From NCBI GenBank assembly GCA_005503215.1, contig SCNS01000001.1:62001-126000 (forward strand): a stretch of DNA of 64,000 nt, read 5' to 3'. A program made the translations under genes and the position numbers. Below, one piece after another: positions 51,917-60,942 of the stretch; within the stretch, counting starts at the first letter, position 1, and every line of letters begins with the position of its first letter. The notes beneath the pieces are model-generated. The model searched no databases, had not been told where the DNA came from, and worked only from the letters and a program-made list of their open reading frames with translations. Origin of the DNA: Sphingomonadaceae bacterium 3R27C6 (lineage in GTDB: Bacteria; Pseudomonadota; Alphaproteobacteria; Sphingomonadales; Sphingomonadaceae).

Positions 51917-52663
51917 GTGAATGAATTGATCGATCGACGGGCGATGTTGGCAGCGATGGCTGGAGCGGGGGCGATGGCCGCCGTGCCCGCACGCGCACAA
52001 CTCCCCAACTGGATTCAGCAGCCGGTGGCGCCTTTGCCGCCGCCGGTCGATTACCTGGCCGTGGCGAAGAAGCAGCTCGCGATGCAGGGACGCAATATCC
52101 CGCAGAGCGACCGCGTCGGCGTCGTCGATTTCGGCCTGCCGTCGTCGCGCCCGCGCTTCGCACTCGTAGACATGGTCGCGGGCAAGGTTGAGATGTTCCC
52201 GGTGACGCACGGGCGCGGATCGGACCCCCAGCATGACGGCTGGCTCAAGAATTTCTCGAACCGCGTGGGCAGCCTGGCGACCTCGCGCGGGGCGTACCGC
52301 ACCAGCGATTATTATTGGGGCGCCAACGGATCGTCGATGCGGCTCGCGGGGCTCGAGCCCGACAATTATTCGGCCGACCAGCGCGCGATCGTCGTGCATG
52401 GCGCCTGGTACGCCGACCCGGCGCTGATCGCGACGCAGGGCAAGCTGGGGCGCAGCGAAGGCTGTTTCGTGTTCGGCGAAGAGCTGCTGCCGATGATCCT
52501 CTACAAGCTCGGGCCGGGCCGCTTGCTGTTCGCCGACCGGCTGAGCCTGCCGCCGCCGATGCCCAAGCCGTTCGAACTGCCGCCCTCTGACCCGCTTCCG
52601 GGCATGGAGAATCTGCGGCGCGCGAGCTCGATCAGCGGGCCGTTGCCGAAGACGGCGGACTAG
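51917..52663 (+). CDS. murein L,D-transpeptidase catalytic domain protein (YkuD-2 type)
   Basis: A 248-residue exported protein. DRRAMLAAMAGAGAMAAVPA is a signal peptide with an RR pair. The catalytic core has HGRGSDPQHDG, HGAWY and GRSEGCFVF, where the cysteine of S-x-G-C is the nucleophile. This is the variant L,D-transpeptidase family that differs from classical YkuD (S/H-x-GC-R). The start is probably GTG 51917; TTG 51839 is less likely. Predicted to crosslink or anchor peptidoglycan. Confidence 0.85.
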   Translation: MNELIDRRAMLAAMAGAGAMAAVPARAQLPNWIQQPVAPLPPPVDYLAVAKKQLAMQGRNIPQSDRVGVVDFGLPSSRPRFALVDMVAGKVEMFPVTHGRGSDPQHDGWLKNFSNRVGSLATSRGAYRTSDYYWGANGSSMRLAGLEPDNYSADQRAIVVHGAWYADPALIATQGKLGRSEGCFVFGEELLPMILYKLGPGRLLFADRLSLPPPMPKPFELPPSDPLPGMENLRRASSISGPLPKTAD

Positions 52664-52713
52664 GCGCTTCCACCCGCCGCCCCGGCGATGCGTGTATCGC
52701 GATGAACCTGCAT

Positions 52714-53958
52714 TCAGATCGTTCGTCGATGTTCGTCGGAGCGCGGTAGCAGGATTGTCGCAAGGCCCAGCAGGGGCAGATAGGCGCAGAACTTATACAC
52801 CCAGACGATGCCGTAGAGGTCCGCAAGCTGGCCGAGCCCGGCCGCGCCGATCCCGCTGATCCCGAACATCAGGCCGAACATCAACCCCGACACCAGCCCG
52901 ACGCGGCCGGGGACGAGCTCCTGCGCATAGACCACGAGTGCGGCGAACGCCGATGACATGATCAGGCCGATCGAGATGGCGAAGATCGTCGTCCAGAAGA
53001 GATTGGCGTGCGGCAGGATCATCGCGAAGGGCGCGACGCCGAGGAAGGACGCCCAGATCACGGCCTTCCGGCCGATGCGATCGCCCACCGGCCCGCCGGC
53101 GAAGGTGCCGACCGCGATCGCGGCGAGAAAGCAGAAGAGATAGAATTGGGATTCGCGCGCGGTCAGCGCGAACCGTTCGATGAGATAGAAGGTGAAATAG
53201 TTGGTGAAGGCGCCGATGTAGATGAACTTCGCGAACATCAGGATGCCGATCGCCGAAAGCGCGCGGATGATTTCGCGGCGGCTGTGCGGCGAGGCATGGG
53301 CGGCGGCGGGGGCGCTGGCCTGCGCCCGGCTGTGCTGGACTCTCCAGCGCGTGACGCCGAAGAGCACCCAGATCGCCGCGATGGCGACGAAGGCGAGCCA
53401 GCCGACCGCGGTCTGCCCGAACGGCAGGATGATCGCCGATGCGACGATGGGGCCCAGCGCCGAACCCGTGTTGCCGCCGACCTGAAACGCCGACTGGGCG
53501 GTTCCGAAGCGCCCGCCCGATGCCATCCGCGCGACGCGCGATGCCTCCGGATGGAAGGTCGCCGATCCGATGCCGATGACGGCGGACGCGAGGATCAGTG
53601 CCGAATAGCTGTCGGCCATCGCGAGACCGCCGACGCCAGCGAGCGTGACGACCATGCCGAGCGGCAGCAGATAGGGCAGGGGGCGCTTGTCGGTATAGAG
53701 ACCGACCCATGGTTGCAGCAGCGAGGCGGTGACCTGATAGATCAGCGCGATCCAGCCGATCTGGCCGAAGCTCAGATGATATTTATCCTTGAGCATCGGG
53801 TAAATCGCCGGGAGCACGGCCTGGATCAGGTCGTTCAGAAGATGCGCGAAGGCGACGGCGCCGACAATCTGCACGACGAGCTTCGGTCCATCCTGACGCG
53901 GCGCGGCGGGAGGAAGCATCTCGGGGGAGGCGGGCAGGCTGACGGCGGAATCGGTCAC
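52714..53958 (-). CDS. MFS exporter, fosmidomycin-resistance (Fsr) type
   Basis: A 414-residue transporter with about 12 helices. FAHLLNDLIQAVLPAIYPML and GIGSATFHPEASRVARMASG match E. coli Fsr, which exports fosmidomycin and related compounds. Divergent from an AraC-family gene with an inverted repeat between them, so induction by a toxicant is plausible. Natural substrate unknown. Confidence 0.88.
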   Translation of the reverse strand: MTDSAVSLPASPEMLPPAAPRQDGPKLVVQIVGAVAFAHLLNDLIQAVLPAIYPMLKDKYHLSFGQIGWIALIYQVTASLLQPWVGLYTDKRPLPYLLPLGMVVTLAGVGGLAMADSYSALILASAVIGIGSATFHPEASRVARMASGGRFGTAQSAFQVGGNTGSALGPIVASAIILPFGQTAVGWLAFVAIAAIWVLFGVTRWRVQHSRAQASAPAAAHASPHSRREIIRALSAIGILMFAKFIYIGAFTNYFTFYLIERFALTARESQFYLFCFLAAIAVGTFAGGPVGDRIGRKAVIWASFLGVAPFAMILPHANLFWTTIFAISIGLIMSSAFAALVVYAQELVPGRVGLVSGLMFGLMFGISGIGAAGLGQLADLYGIVWVYKFCAYLPLLGLATILLPRSDEHRRTI

Positions 53959-53993
53959 GATCGGATCTTTCGCTTTTCGGGAAGCGCGCCTCT

Positions 53994-54020
53994 AGCAAGC
54001 GTATTTCTTTCCCGCTTGCT
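53994..54020. promoter_or_regulatory. inverted repeat between fsr-like and araC-like genes
   Basis: AGCAAGCG and CGCTTGCT are perfect inverted 8-mers separated by 11 bases, in the 93-base divergent promoter region. They could be a binding site for the AraC protein or an RNA hairpin; AraC members more often use direct repeats. Confidence 0.4.
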
Positions 54021-54051
54021 TGTATGAGCCAATCATTTCTGCGAGTGGGAC

Positions 54052-54819
54052 ATGATGCAATTTTATCCCGACGAGAATGATCATGTGGCCCGGCCGGTCA
54101 TCGCGATTGGCCACGATTATCCGGGCTCGTTCGAGCTGGCCGAACATCGGCACCGCCGCAGCCAGTTTCTCTATGCCGCGAGCGGGGTGATGGCGGTCAG
54201 CACACCTTCGGGTGCGTGGGTGGCGCCGCCCGAACGCGCGGTCTGGATTCCGGGCGGCACGCCGCATTCGGTGCGCATGGTGGGCGCGGTGCAGACCCGA
54301 AGCGTTCTCGTCGAACCCGGAGAATGTCCCGGGCGGGGGCTCCAGTGCCAAGTGGTCGGGGTGTCACCGTTGCTTCGCCAGCTGCTGTCCGCCGCCGCGC
54401 ATGTTGCGCCCGAATATGATGTGGCTGGCCGCGACGGATTGGTGATGCATCTGCTGATGGCGGAAATCGACGCGGCGCCGCCGATCCCGCTGGCGGTTCC
54501 CTTTCCGTCGCATCCGGCGCTCGCAAGGCGATGCCACGCCTTCCTCGAGCGGCCAAACGCGGCTGCGACGATCGATGAATGGGCAGATGCGATGGGAATC
54601 AACCGTCGCAGCTTTACCCGGCTCTTCCGGCGCGAGACGACGATGAGCTTTGCCGAATGGCGCCAGCAGGCCTGCCTGTCGGTCGCCCTTCCGAAACTGG
54701 CGGCGGGGGAGCCGGTGACGTCGATCGCCTATGATCTCGGCTATGATGGGCCGGGCAATTTTTCGACGATGTTCAAGCGCGTGCTCGGCGTTCCGCCGAG
54801 CCGCTACCGCTTGCCATGA
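54052..54819 (+). CDS. AraC-family transcriptional regulator
   Basis: A 255-residue protein with an N-terminal cupin (ELAEHRHRRSQFLYAASGVM; PPERAVWIPGGTPHSVRM) and two C-terminal helix-turn-helix units (TIDEWADAMGINRRSFTRLF; VTSIAYDLGYDGPGNFSTMF). ATG 54052 or 54055 follows GTGGGA. Small cupin-AraC proteins of this kind usually control an adjacent exporter, here the Fsr-type gene. Confidence 0.9.
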   Translation: MMQFYPDENDHVARPVIAIGHDYPGSFELAEHRHRRSQFLYAASGVMAVSTPSGAWVAPPERAVWIPGGTPHSVRMVGAVQTRSVLVEPGECPGRGLQCQVVGVSPLLRQLLSAAAHVAPEYDVAGRDGLVMHLLMAEIDAAPPIPLAVPFPSHPALARRCHAFLERPNAAATIDEWADAMGINRRSFTRLFRRETTMSFAEWRQQACLSVALPKLAAGEPVTSIAYDLGYDGPGNFSTMFKRVLGVPPSRYRLP

Positions 54820-54826
54820 CATATTC

Positions 54827-54849
54827 GGTGCCGTCGCTGCGACGGCGCC
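54827..54849. terminator. hairpin between convergent araC-like and L,D-transpeptidase genes
   Basis: GGTGCCGTC and GACGGCGCC pair over 9 bp around GCTGC, in the 45-base convergent gap. No clear U-tract. Confidence 0.5.
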
Positions 54850-54864
54850 GTCCGGCGTTGTGCC

Positions 54865-56229
54865 TCAATAAATCCCGCTCGTCCCCGGCGTCGTAACCCG
54901 CGCGCTCGTCGTCACCGTCGGAACCACGGGCGGCGGCGTCGGCGCGATGATCGTCGCGGTCGGGCGGCCGGGCTTGGCAAAGCTCGCCACGACGGGCGCG
55001 TCGCGGCCATAGATGTCGGCGAGCTTCTTCACGCCGCCCTTGCCGTCGGGAATGACGGTCCAATAGGCGACATAGACGGGAAAGGGGTTGTCGAAGCCGA
55101 AGCGCGTCGTCGCGCCGCTGGCGATCGCCTCGCCGAATTCCTCGGGGCTTTTCCCGGCGAACATCACCGCCATCAGGCCCGAGAAGTGCAAGGCGCGCTC
55201 GGTACGGATGCAGCCATGGCTGAACGCGCGCGCCGCGGCGGCGAAGGCGCCCTTCGACGGCGTGTCGTGCAGATAGATGGCGTGCGGATTGAGCATCTCC
55301 ATCTTCATCACGCCGAGCGCGTTGTTCGCGCCGGCCTTTTGCACGACCGACAGCGTCTTGCCGCTGCCGGTCCAGGTATAGCCCTGCGCGCGTGCGGCGC
55401 CCGGGTTGCGCGCGATCGTTGCGCCGATGCCTTCGTTGATGATGCTGCGCGGCAGCGTCCAGGTCGGGTTGACGATAATGCCCGTCGCCATCGGGTTGAG
55501 CTGCGGCGTCGGGGTCGAATTCTTACCGACGACGGCTTTGTGCGTCGCGATGATCGTGCCGCCATGGACGACGCGGGTCAGATATTCGGGCACATTGCTG
55601 ACCACATAACGTTCGCCGAGCGTGCGCGGCATCCAGCGCCAGCGTTCCATATTGACGCGGATCGCGTTGGCGTCGGCGGGGGTTTTTGCCTTCTTGAGCG
55701 ACGCCTTGAGCGCCGCGAAATCGGGGTGCACGGGGTCGAGCGTCGCGAGCGTCTCGCCGACGGTTCCCGCGCCGAGCGCCGCGGCGAGCAGCGACAGCAA
55801 GGGCTCGCTGTCGCCGTCGCTGTCGACCATGAACCACTGTTTGCGCGCGGCGTTCGGCGTGCGCCCGTCGCGCAGGTGCGTCGCGAGCAGCAGGAAGGTG
55901 TCGGTCGCGGTCTTGTCGAGCCGCGCCTGATCGCCGCCCATGATCGCGGCAGCGAGCGCGTCGGGACTATAATCCTTGGGAAACAGGCCCTCGGCGCCGA
56001 CGCCCTCGATCGAAACCAGCAGCGCTTCGGCATTCTGCTTCGACCAGCTCGGCAAATTCGCTTCGGCCGCGGTTTCGACCACGGGGGCGTCGTCCTGTAC
56101 CTTGTCGGGCTGGAGGATCACCGAATCCTCCTTGACTCCCGGCTGCGCGAAAGCGGGCACCGCGAGCAGGCTCAGCGGAAGAAGAAGCGCCGCAGCGGGA
56201 CGCGCCGAAAAGGGGGGGGGGTTGACCAT
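54865..56229 (-). CDS. L,D-transpeptidase (YcbB-like)
   Basis: A 454-residue exported enzyme. The catalytic motif is FSHGCIRTERAL (S-H-G-C-I-R, Cys nucleophile), preceded by IYLHDTPSKGAF with the conserved histidine. A helical region at about 40-200 resembles the YcbB scaffold; VNMERWRWMPRTLGERYVVS is typical of that family. It forms 3-3 peptidoglycan crosslinks. The ATG at 56229 is followed almost at once by a C10 tract (codons 3-6) before the signal peptide's hydrophobic core, a possible slippage site. An upstream frame start at 56292 is less likely. Confidence 0.87.
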   Translation of the reverse strand: MVNPPPFSARPAAALLLPLSLLAVPAFAQPGVKEDSVILQPDKVQDDAPVVETAAEANLPSWSKQNAEALLVSIEGVGAEGLFPKDYSPDALAAAIMGGDQARLDKTATDTFLLLATHLRDGRTPNAARKQWFMVDSDGDSEPLLSLLAAALGAGTVGETLATLDPVHPDFAALKASLKKAKTPADANAIRVNMERWRWMPRTLGERYVVSNVPEYLTRVVHGGTIIATHKAVVGKNSTPTPQLNPMATGIIVNPTWTLPRSIINEGIGATIARNPGAARAQGYTWTGSGKTLSVVQKAGANNALGVMKMEMLNPHAIYLHDTPSKGAFAAAARAFSHGCIRTERALHFSGLMAVMFAGKSPEEFGEAIASGATTRFGFDNPFPVYVAYWTVIPDGKGGVKKLADIYGRDAPVVASFAKPGRPTATIIAPTPPPVVPTVTTSARVTTPGTSGIY

Positions 56230-56301
56230 GGTTAAAGCCCATAGCCAAAAAGCATCCACAGTTAAAGTGAGCTGCCGCACACTCCGTCGCAAGAATAGAT
56301 G

Positions 56302-57663
56302 TCAGGCTTTCGCTTCTTCATCCTGCTTTGCCAGCCATTCCTCGAGCCACTTGATCGTATAGTCGCCGTGGATCACATCGGGGTCGGCGAGCAGCGCCTG
56401 ATGCAGCGGAATATTCGTCTTCACGCCGCTGATCACCATTTCCTCGAGCGCGCGGCGCATCCGCATCATGCAGCTTTCGCGCGTGCGGCCGTAAACGATC
56501 AGCTTGCCGATCATGCTGTCGTAATAGGGCGGGATCGAATAGCCGGCGTAGAGCCCGCTATCGACGCGCACATGCATGCCGCCCGCGGCGTGATAGTTGG
56601 TGACCTTGCCTGGCGAGGGCAGGAAGGTGCGCGGATCCTCGGCATTGATGCGGCATTCCATCGAATGGCCGCGGAATTCGAGGTCTTCTTGGCGGACCGA
56701 CAGCCCCATGCCGCCCGCGATACGAATCTGTTCGCGGACGAGGTCGAAACCGGTGATCATTTCGGTCACCGGATGCTCGACCTGGATGCGCGTGTTCATC
56801 TCGATGAAGAAGAATTCGCCATTTTCCCACAGGAACTCGATCGTGCCGGCGCCGCGATAATGCATCGCCGCCATCGCGTCGGCGCACACCTTGCCCATGC
56901 GCGTGCGCTCCTCGGCCGAGATGATGGGCGAGGGGGCTTCCTCGAGCACTTTCTGGTGACGGCGCTGGAGCGAGCAGTCGCGCTCGCCGAGGTGAATTGC
57001 GCCCCCCTTGCCGTCGCCGAACACCTGGAATTCGATGTGGCGCGGGTTGCCGAGATATTTTTCCATATAGACGGTCGGATCGCCGAACGCCGCGGCGGCT
57101 TCGCTCGACGCCTGGCCCATCAGGCTTTCGAGGCTATCGGCGTCGGGGACGACCTTCATGCCCCTGCCGCCGCCGCCCGATGCCGCCTTGATCAGTACCG
57201 GATAGCCGATTTCCTCGGCCATTTTCCGGCATTCGTCGCCATAGGTGACCGCGCCGGGCGAGCCCGGAACGACCGGCAGGCCGAGCGCCACCGCGGTGCG
57301 CTTGGCCTCGACCTTGTCGCCCATCGTGCGGATATGCTCGGGCTTCGGCCCGACGAAAATCATGTCGTGCGCTTCGATGATCTCGGCGAAACGCTCGTTT
57401 TCGGACAGGAAGCCATAGCCAGGGTGGATCGCGTCGGCGCCAGTGATTTCGGCGGCCGAGATGATCGCGGGGATGTTGAGATAGCTGTCTTTCGCCGCGG
57501 GCGGGCCGATGCACACGGCTTCGTCGGCAAGGCGCACGTGCATCGCGTCGGCGTCGGCGGTCGAATGGACCGCGACGGTCTTGATGCCCATTTCGTGGCA
57601 CGCGCGATGGATGCGCAGCGCGATCTCGCCGCGGTTGGCGATCAGGAGCTTTTCAATGGCCAT
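56302..57663 (-). CDS. accC: acetyl-CoA carboxylase, biotin carboxylase subunit
   Basis: A 453-residue ATP-grasp carboxylase: [18 protein letters not shown] start, ATP-binding [15 protein letters not shown], and [17 protein letters not shown]. It carboxylates biotin on AccB in the first step of fatty-acid synthesis. Order aroQ-accB-accC on the minus strand is usual. ATG 57663 is 11 bases after the accB stop. Confidence 0.98.
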   Translation of the reverse strand: MAIEKLLIANRGEIALRIHRACHEMGIKTVAVHSTADADAMHVRLADEAVCIGPPAAKDSYLNIPAIISAAEITGADAIHPGYGFLSENERFAEIIEAHDMIFVGPKPEHIRTMGDKVEAKRTAVALGLPVVPGSPGAVTYGDECRKMAEEIGYPVLIKAASGGGGRGMKVVPDADSLESLMGQASSEAAAAFGDPTVYMEKYLGNPRHIEFQVFGDGKGGAIHLGERDCSLQRRHQKVLEEAPSPIISAEERTRMGKVCADAMAAMHYRGAGTIEFLWENGEFFFIEMNTRIQVEHPVTEMITGFDLVREQIRIAGGMGLSVRQEDLEFRGHSMECRINAEDPRTFLPSPGKVTNYHAAGGMHVRVDSGLYAGYSIPPYYDSMIGKLIVYGRTRESCMMRMRRALEEMVISGVKTNIPLHQALLADPDVIHGDYTIKWLEEWLAKQDEEAKA

Positions 57664-57673
57664 ATGTGGGGGC

Positions 57674-58153
57674 TCAGCTGATGGTGAACAGCGGCTGGTC
57701 GAACTCGACCGGCTGGCTGTTCTCGACATGCACGGCTTTCAGCGTGCCCGACGCCGGCGCGGTGATCGGGTTCATCACCTTCATCGCCTCGACGATGAGG
57801 ATCGTGTCGCCGGCCTTCACCGCCGAACCGATCGCGGCGAAATTGGCCGCGCCGGGTTCGGGCGAGAGATAGACGGTGCCGACCATCGGCGACTTCACCG
57901 CATCGGCGAAGTTGTCGGCCGCCGGAGCTGGCGCAGCGGCGGGCGCCGCGGGTGCCGCCGGAGCGGCCGCCGCAACCGGTGCGGCGGCGGGAGCGTAAGC
58001 GACGGGCGCGGCGTTCAGCGTGCGCGCGACGCGGATCTTGCGCTCGCCGTCCTCGACCTCGATTTCGGACAGGCCGGTGTCGTCGAGCAGTTCGGCGAGC
58101 GCGCGGACGTAGGCCGGATCGACGTTGATGCCATTGTCTTTATGGTCACCCAT
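57674..58153 (-). CDS. accB: acetyl-CoA carboxylase, biotin carboxyl carrier protein
   Basis: A 159-residue BCCP with an N-terminal part ([20 protein letters not shown]), an Ala/Pro linker ([20 protein letters not shown]) and the biotinyl domain with EAMKVMNPI, whose lysine is biotinylated. ATG 58153 is chosen; the upstream open frame is out of context. Confidence 0.98.
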   Translation of the reverse strand: MGDHKDNGINVDPAYVRALAELLDDTGLSEIEVEDGERKIRVARTLNAAPVAYAPAAAPVAAAAPAAPAAPAAAPAPAADNFADAVKSPMVGTVYLSPEPGAANFAAIGSAVKAGDTILIVEAMKVMNPITAPASGTLKAVHVENSQPVEFDQPLFTIS

Positions 58154-58223
58154 GAGAATATTTCCTGTTGTTGCGGCGCCGTTGGATGCGGCGCTCTGAC
58201 CCCGTTTTTGATGCGCCCTATTG

Positions 58224-58676
58224 TCAGAGACGGGCGGCGGCGTCCAGCGCCAGCGTATAGCTGTTCGCGCCATGCCCGGCAAAATGCGCCACCGCGGCCA
58301 TGCCGACATAGCTGACGTGCCGGAATTCCTCGCGCTTCATCGGGTCCGACAGATGGACCTCGATCACCGGCACCTTGATCGACTTGATCGCATCGTGGAT
58401 CGCGATCGAGGTGTGGGTATAGCCGCCGGCATTGAGCAGCACCGCCTTGGCGCCCGCGATATAGGCTTCGTGCAGCCAGTCGATCAGCACGCCTTCGTGG
58501 TTCGTCTGGCGGCATTCGACACGCAATCCCAGCTCGTCGGCCTGCGCCTCCAACCGCGCGTGGATGTCGTTCAGCGTGTCGTGCCCGTAAATCTCGGGCT
58601 CGCGCGTGCCGAGCAGGTTGAGGTTAGGGCCAGAAAAGACAAAGACGGTCGGCTTGTCGGGGCGCTCGTTGGTCAA
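58224..58676 (-). CDS. aroQ: type II 3-dehydroquinate dehydratase
   Basis: A 150-residue dehydroquinase of the shikimate pathway. [18 protein letters not shown] has the catalytic tyrosine, [12 protein letters not shown] the substrate-binding asparagine, and [18 protein letters not shown] the histidine loop. The best start is TTG 58676; no ATG or GTG fits. First gene of the aroQ-accB-accC operon, divergent from thiS. Confidence 0.93.
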   Translation of the reverse strand: MTNERPDKPTVFVFSGPNLNLLGTREPEIYGHDTLNDIHARLEAQADELGLRVECRQTNHEGVLIDWLHEAYIAGAKAVLLNAGGYTHTSIAIHDAIKSIKVPVIEVHLSDPMKREEFRHVSYVGMAAVAHFAGHGANSYTLALDAAARL

Positions 58677-58757
58677 GGGCTTGGCTTTCGGTTGCGAGGA
58701 GGCTCGCTGCCCCTATATGGGCTGCTCGGCAAAAGGCAAAGCAAGGCGGATTCCCCA

Positions 58758-58958
58758 GTGATCTCGGTCATCCTCAACGGCGAAACAAGGCAGGTGCGCG
58801 AAGGCAGTATCGCCGACCTCGTCGCCTCGCTCGGCCTCGACGTGAAAAAGGTCGCGGTCGAGCGCAATCGCGAGATCGTGCCGCGCTCGACGCTTGCCGA
58901 TGTGACGCTCGCCGAGGGCGATGCGCTGGAAATAGTCCATTTTGTGGGAGGCGGTTGA
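58758..58958 (+). CDS. thiS: thiamine biosynthesis sulfur carrier ThiS
   Basis: A 66-residue ubiquitin-like protein: [20 protein letters not shown] and ending VHFVGGG with the C-terminal diglycine that is thiocarboxylated. The start is GTG 58758 with GGCGGA 7 bases upstream; the long frame extending into aroQ antisense is rejected. Followed immediately by thiG. Confidence 0.93.
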   Translation: MISVILNGETRQVREGSIADLVASLGLDVKKVAVERNREIVPRSTLADVTLAEGDALEIVHFVGGG

Positions 58959-58959
58959 G

Positions 58960-59733
58960 TTGTCAGCGGATCAGTGGAGTGTTGCCGGCCGGACGTTCAC
59001 GTCGCGGCTGATTGTCGGCACCGGCAAATATAAGGATTTCGAGCAGAATGCCGCCGCGGTCGCGGCGTCGGGGGCGGAAATCGTCACCGTCGCGGTGCGC
59101 CGCGTCAATGTCTCGGACCCCAATGCGCCGATGCTGACCGACTATATCGATCCGAAGAAAATCACTTACCTGCCCAACACGGCGGGTTGCTTCAATGCCG
59201 ACGACGCGATCCGCACGCTGCGGCTGGCGCGCGAAGCGGGCGGCTGGGATCTGGTGAAGCTCGAAGTGCTCGGCGAGGCGAAGACGCTCTATCCGAACAT
59301 GCGCGAGACGCTGGAGGCGACCGAAGTCCTCGCTAAGGAAGGCTTCCTGCCGATGGTCTATTGCGTCGACGACCCGATCGCCGCGAAGCAATTGGAAGAC
59401 GCGGGCGCGGTCGCGGTGATGCCTTTGGGCGCGCCGATCGGATCGGGGCTGGGTATCCAGAACCGGGTGACGATCCGCCTGATCGTCGAAGGCGCCTCGG
59501 TGCCGGTGCTCGTCGATGCAGGGGTCGGGACGGCGAGTGACGCCGCGGTGGCGATGGAACTCGGCTGCGACGGCGTGCTGATGAACACCGCGATTGCCGA
59601 GGCCAAGGACCCCATTCGCATGGCGCGCGCGATGAAGCTTGCGGTCGAGGCGGGACGCGATTCCTATCTCGCGGGGCGCATGGGCGTGCGGCGCTACGCC
59701 GATCCGTCGAGCCCGCTGGCGGGGCTGATCTAA
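58960..59733 (+). CDS. thiG: thiazole synthase ThiG
   Basis: A 257-residue TIM-barrel enzyme that forms the thiamine thiazole from deoxyxylulose phosphate, dehydroglycine and ThiS thiocarboxylate. [16 protein letters not shown] contains the Schiff-base lysine; [16 protein letters not shown] and [20 protein letters not shown] are phosphate-binding loops. The start is TTG 58960, one base after the thiS stop, with GGGAGG about 10 bases upstream inside thiS. TTG 58942 is an alternative. Confidence 0.95.
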   Translation: MSADQWSVAGRTFTSRLIVGTGKYKDFEQNAAAVAASGAEIVTVAVRRVNVSDPNAPMLTDYIDPKKITYLPNTAGCFNADDAIRTLRLAREAGGWDLVKLEVLGEAKTLYPNMRETLEATEVLAKEGFLPMVYCVDDPIAAKQLEDAGAVAVMPLGAPIGSGLGIQNRVTIRLIVEGASVPVLVDAGVGTASDAAVAMELGCDGVLMNTAIAEAKDPIRMARAMKLAVEAGRDSYLAGRMGVRRYADPSSPLAGLI

Positions 59734-59738
59734 GCCCT

Positions 59739-60482
59739 TTAGTCCGGATAGACGTCGAGGCCCATCGCCGCGAGCAGATGCGGCTGCTGGCCTGCCGATA
59801 CGATCATGCCTTCAAGGGTCGCGAGTTCCCTGAGGTTCAGGTCGGCGACATCCGCGCCGCGCAGGTCGGCGCGCGCGAATTTGGCGCCGGCGGTGAGCGC
59901 GAGGACAAGATCGCTCCCGCGCAGGTCGGCGCCTTCCAGATCGGAATCGAACAGGACCGCCTCACGAAAGTTCGAGTTCGAAAGCTCGCAATCGGGCATC
60001 CGGACGCCGTTCAGGTCGGCGAATTCGAGGTTGCAGCCGCGCAAGGTCGCCGCTGTCTTGACGAGCTTCCGGCCGAACGTCCGGCTGAAGTCGGCCTTGT
60101 GAAACTCGGCGCCGCGCATGTTGCAGGCGTCGAATTCGACGCCGAACAGCGTCGAGCGATCGATCTTGGCAAAAGAAAGTTCGCAGCGCCTGAAACGCGC
60201 CTGGTCGAGCCGCGAGAAGGCGAATTGCGCGCCGGTGTGGCCCGCGTCGTCGATGAAGGAACAATCCTCGAAAATCGCATCGCGCATATCGACATTCGCG
60301 AAGCGGCACCGGATCAGGCGCACCTGGGTCAAGCGAGCATCCTGCAGGCAGGTTCCTGTAAACTGCACATCGCGCAGTATACATTGCGTCAGCGTCGCGC
60401 CGGCGAGGTCTATTTCGGCGAAATCGACGCCGGAAAGATCGGCGTCTTCGATGATGCAGCCGGGTTCGAGTTTCACCGCCAT
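59739..60482 (-). CDS. pentapeptide-repeat protein
   Basis: A 247-residue protein with A(D/N)LxX-type repeats through most of its length (DADLSGVDFAEIDLAGATL, NMRGAEFHKADFSRTF, SDLEGADLRGSDLVLALTAG). These form a right-handed quadrilateral beta-helix that can mimic DNA. No signal peptide is visible, so cytosolic. Length and repeat content are near those of Qnr/MfpA gyrase-protecting proteins, but no Qnr-specific identity can be claimed. ATG 60482 is preferred over 60485 for spacing from AGAGG. Convergent with thiG. Confidence 0.88.
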   Translation of the reverse strand: MAVKLEPGCIIEDADLSGVDFAEIDLAGATLTQCILRDVQFTGTCLQDARLTQVRLIRCRFANVDMRDAIFEDCSFIDDAGHTGAQFAFSRLDQARFRRCELSFAKIDRSTLFGVEFDACNMRGAEFHKADFSRTFGRKLVKTAATLRGCNLEFADLNGVRMPDCELSNSNFREAVLFDSDLEGADLRGSDLVLALTAGAKFARADLRGADVADLNLRELATLEGMIVSAGQQPHLLAAMGLDVYPD

Positions 60483-60673
60483 CATTTCCTCTCAGCCATC
60501 GCGCGTCGAAGCAGTAAGCAATGGCGCGGAACGTATCAAGAACAATTATGGCGATGGGCCGGCTGCCCCTTACCCTGAACGCTTTGCCTCGTTCCCGGAA
60601 CAAACTCTCGGGCGATCCGTTGGTGTGGCAAGAGGCGAGCCCCTCCCGCCTCTGAAAACCAAGGAGAAACCCC

Positions 60674-60856
60674 GTGGGTGAATTCACCGAAAAGGCGAAA
60701 GGCATCGCCAACGAAGCCGCCGGCAACGCGAAGCAGGCGGCCGGCAAGGCGACCGATAACGAGCGTCTTCGCGCCGAAGGCGAAGCGCAGGAGCGCAAGG
60801 GCGAAGCCCAGAATCTGAAGGGCAAGGTCCAGGGCGCGCTCGGCGACAAGATCTGA
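60674..60856 (+). CDS. CsbD family stress protein
   Basis: A 60-residue hydrophilic, Lys/Glu/Ala-rich protein: MGEFTEKAKGIANEAAGNAK, AAGKATDN and a second half AQNLKGKVQGALGDKI, the CsbD pattern. GTG 60674 has AAGGAG 8 bases upstream. CsbD members are induced by general stress in Bacillus and others; the molecular role is unknown. A bidirectional terminator follows. Confidence 0.92.
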   Translation: MGEFTEKAKGIANEAAGNAKQAAGKATDNERLRAEGEAQERKGEAQNLKGKVQGALGDKI

Positions 60857-60881
60857 CCACTTGCGCGTCACGTAAGCCATG

Positions 60882-60920
60882 AAAAAGGCCCCGGGGCATC
60901 CCTCTCCCCGGGGCCTTTTT
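60882..60920. terminator. bidirectional terminator after csbD and the lipoprotein gene
   Basis: AAAAAGGCCCCGGGG and CCCCGGGGCCTTTTT form a 15-bp inverted repeat with T-runs on both strands, between convergent genes. Confidence 0.92.
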
Positions 60921-60942
60921 CATTGTGCAGCTTTAAAGTGGC

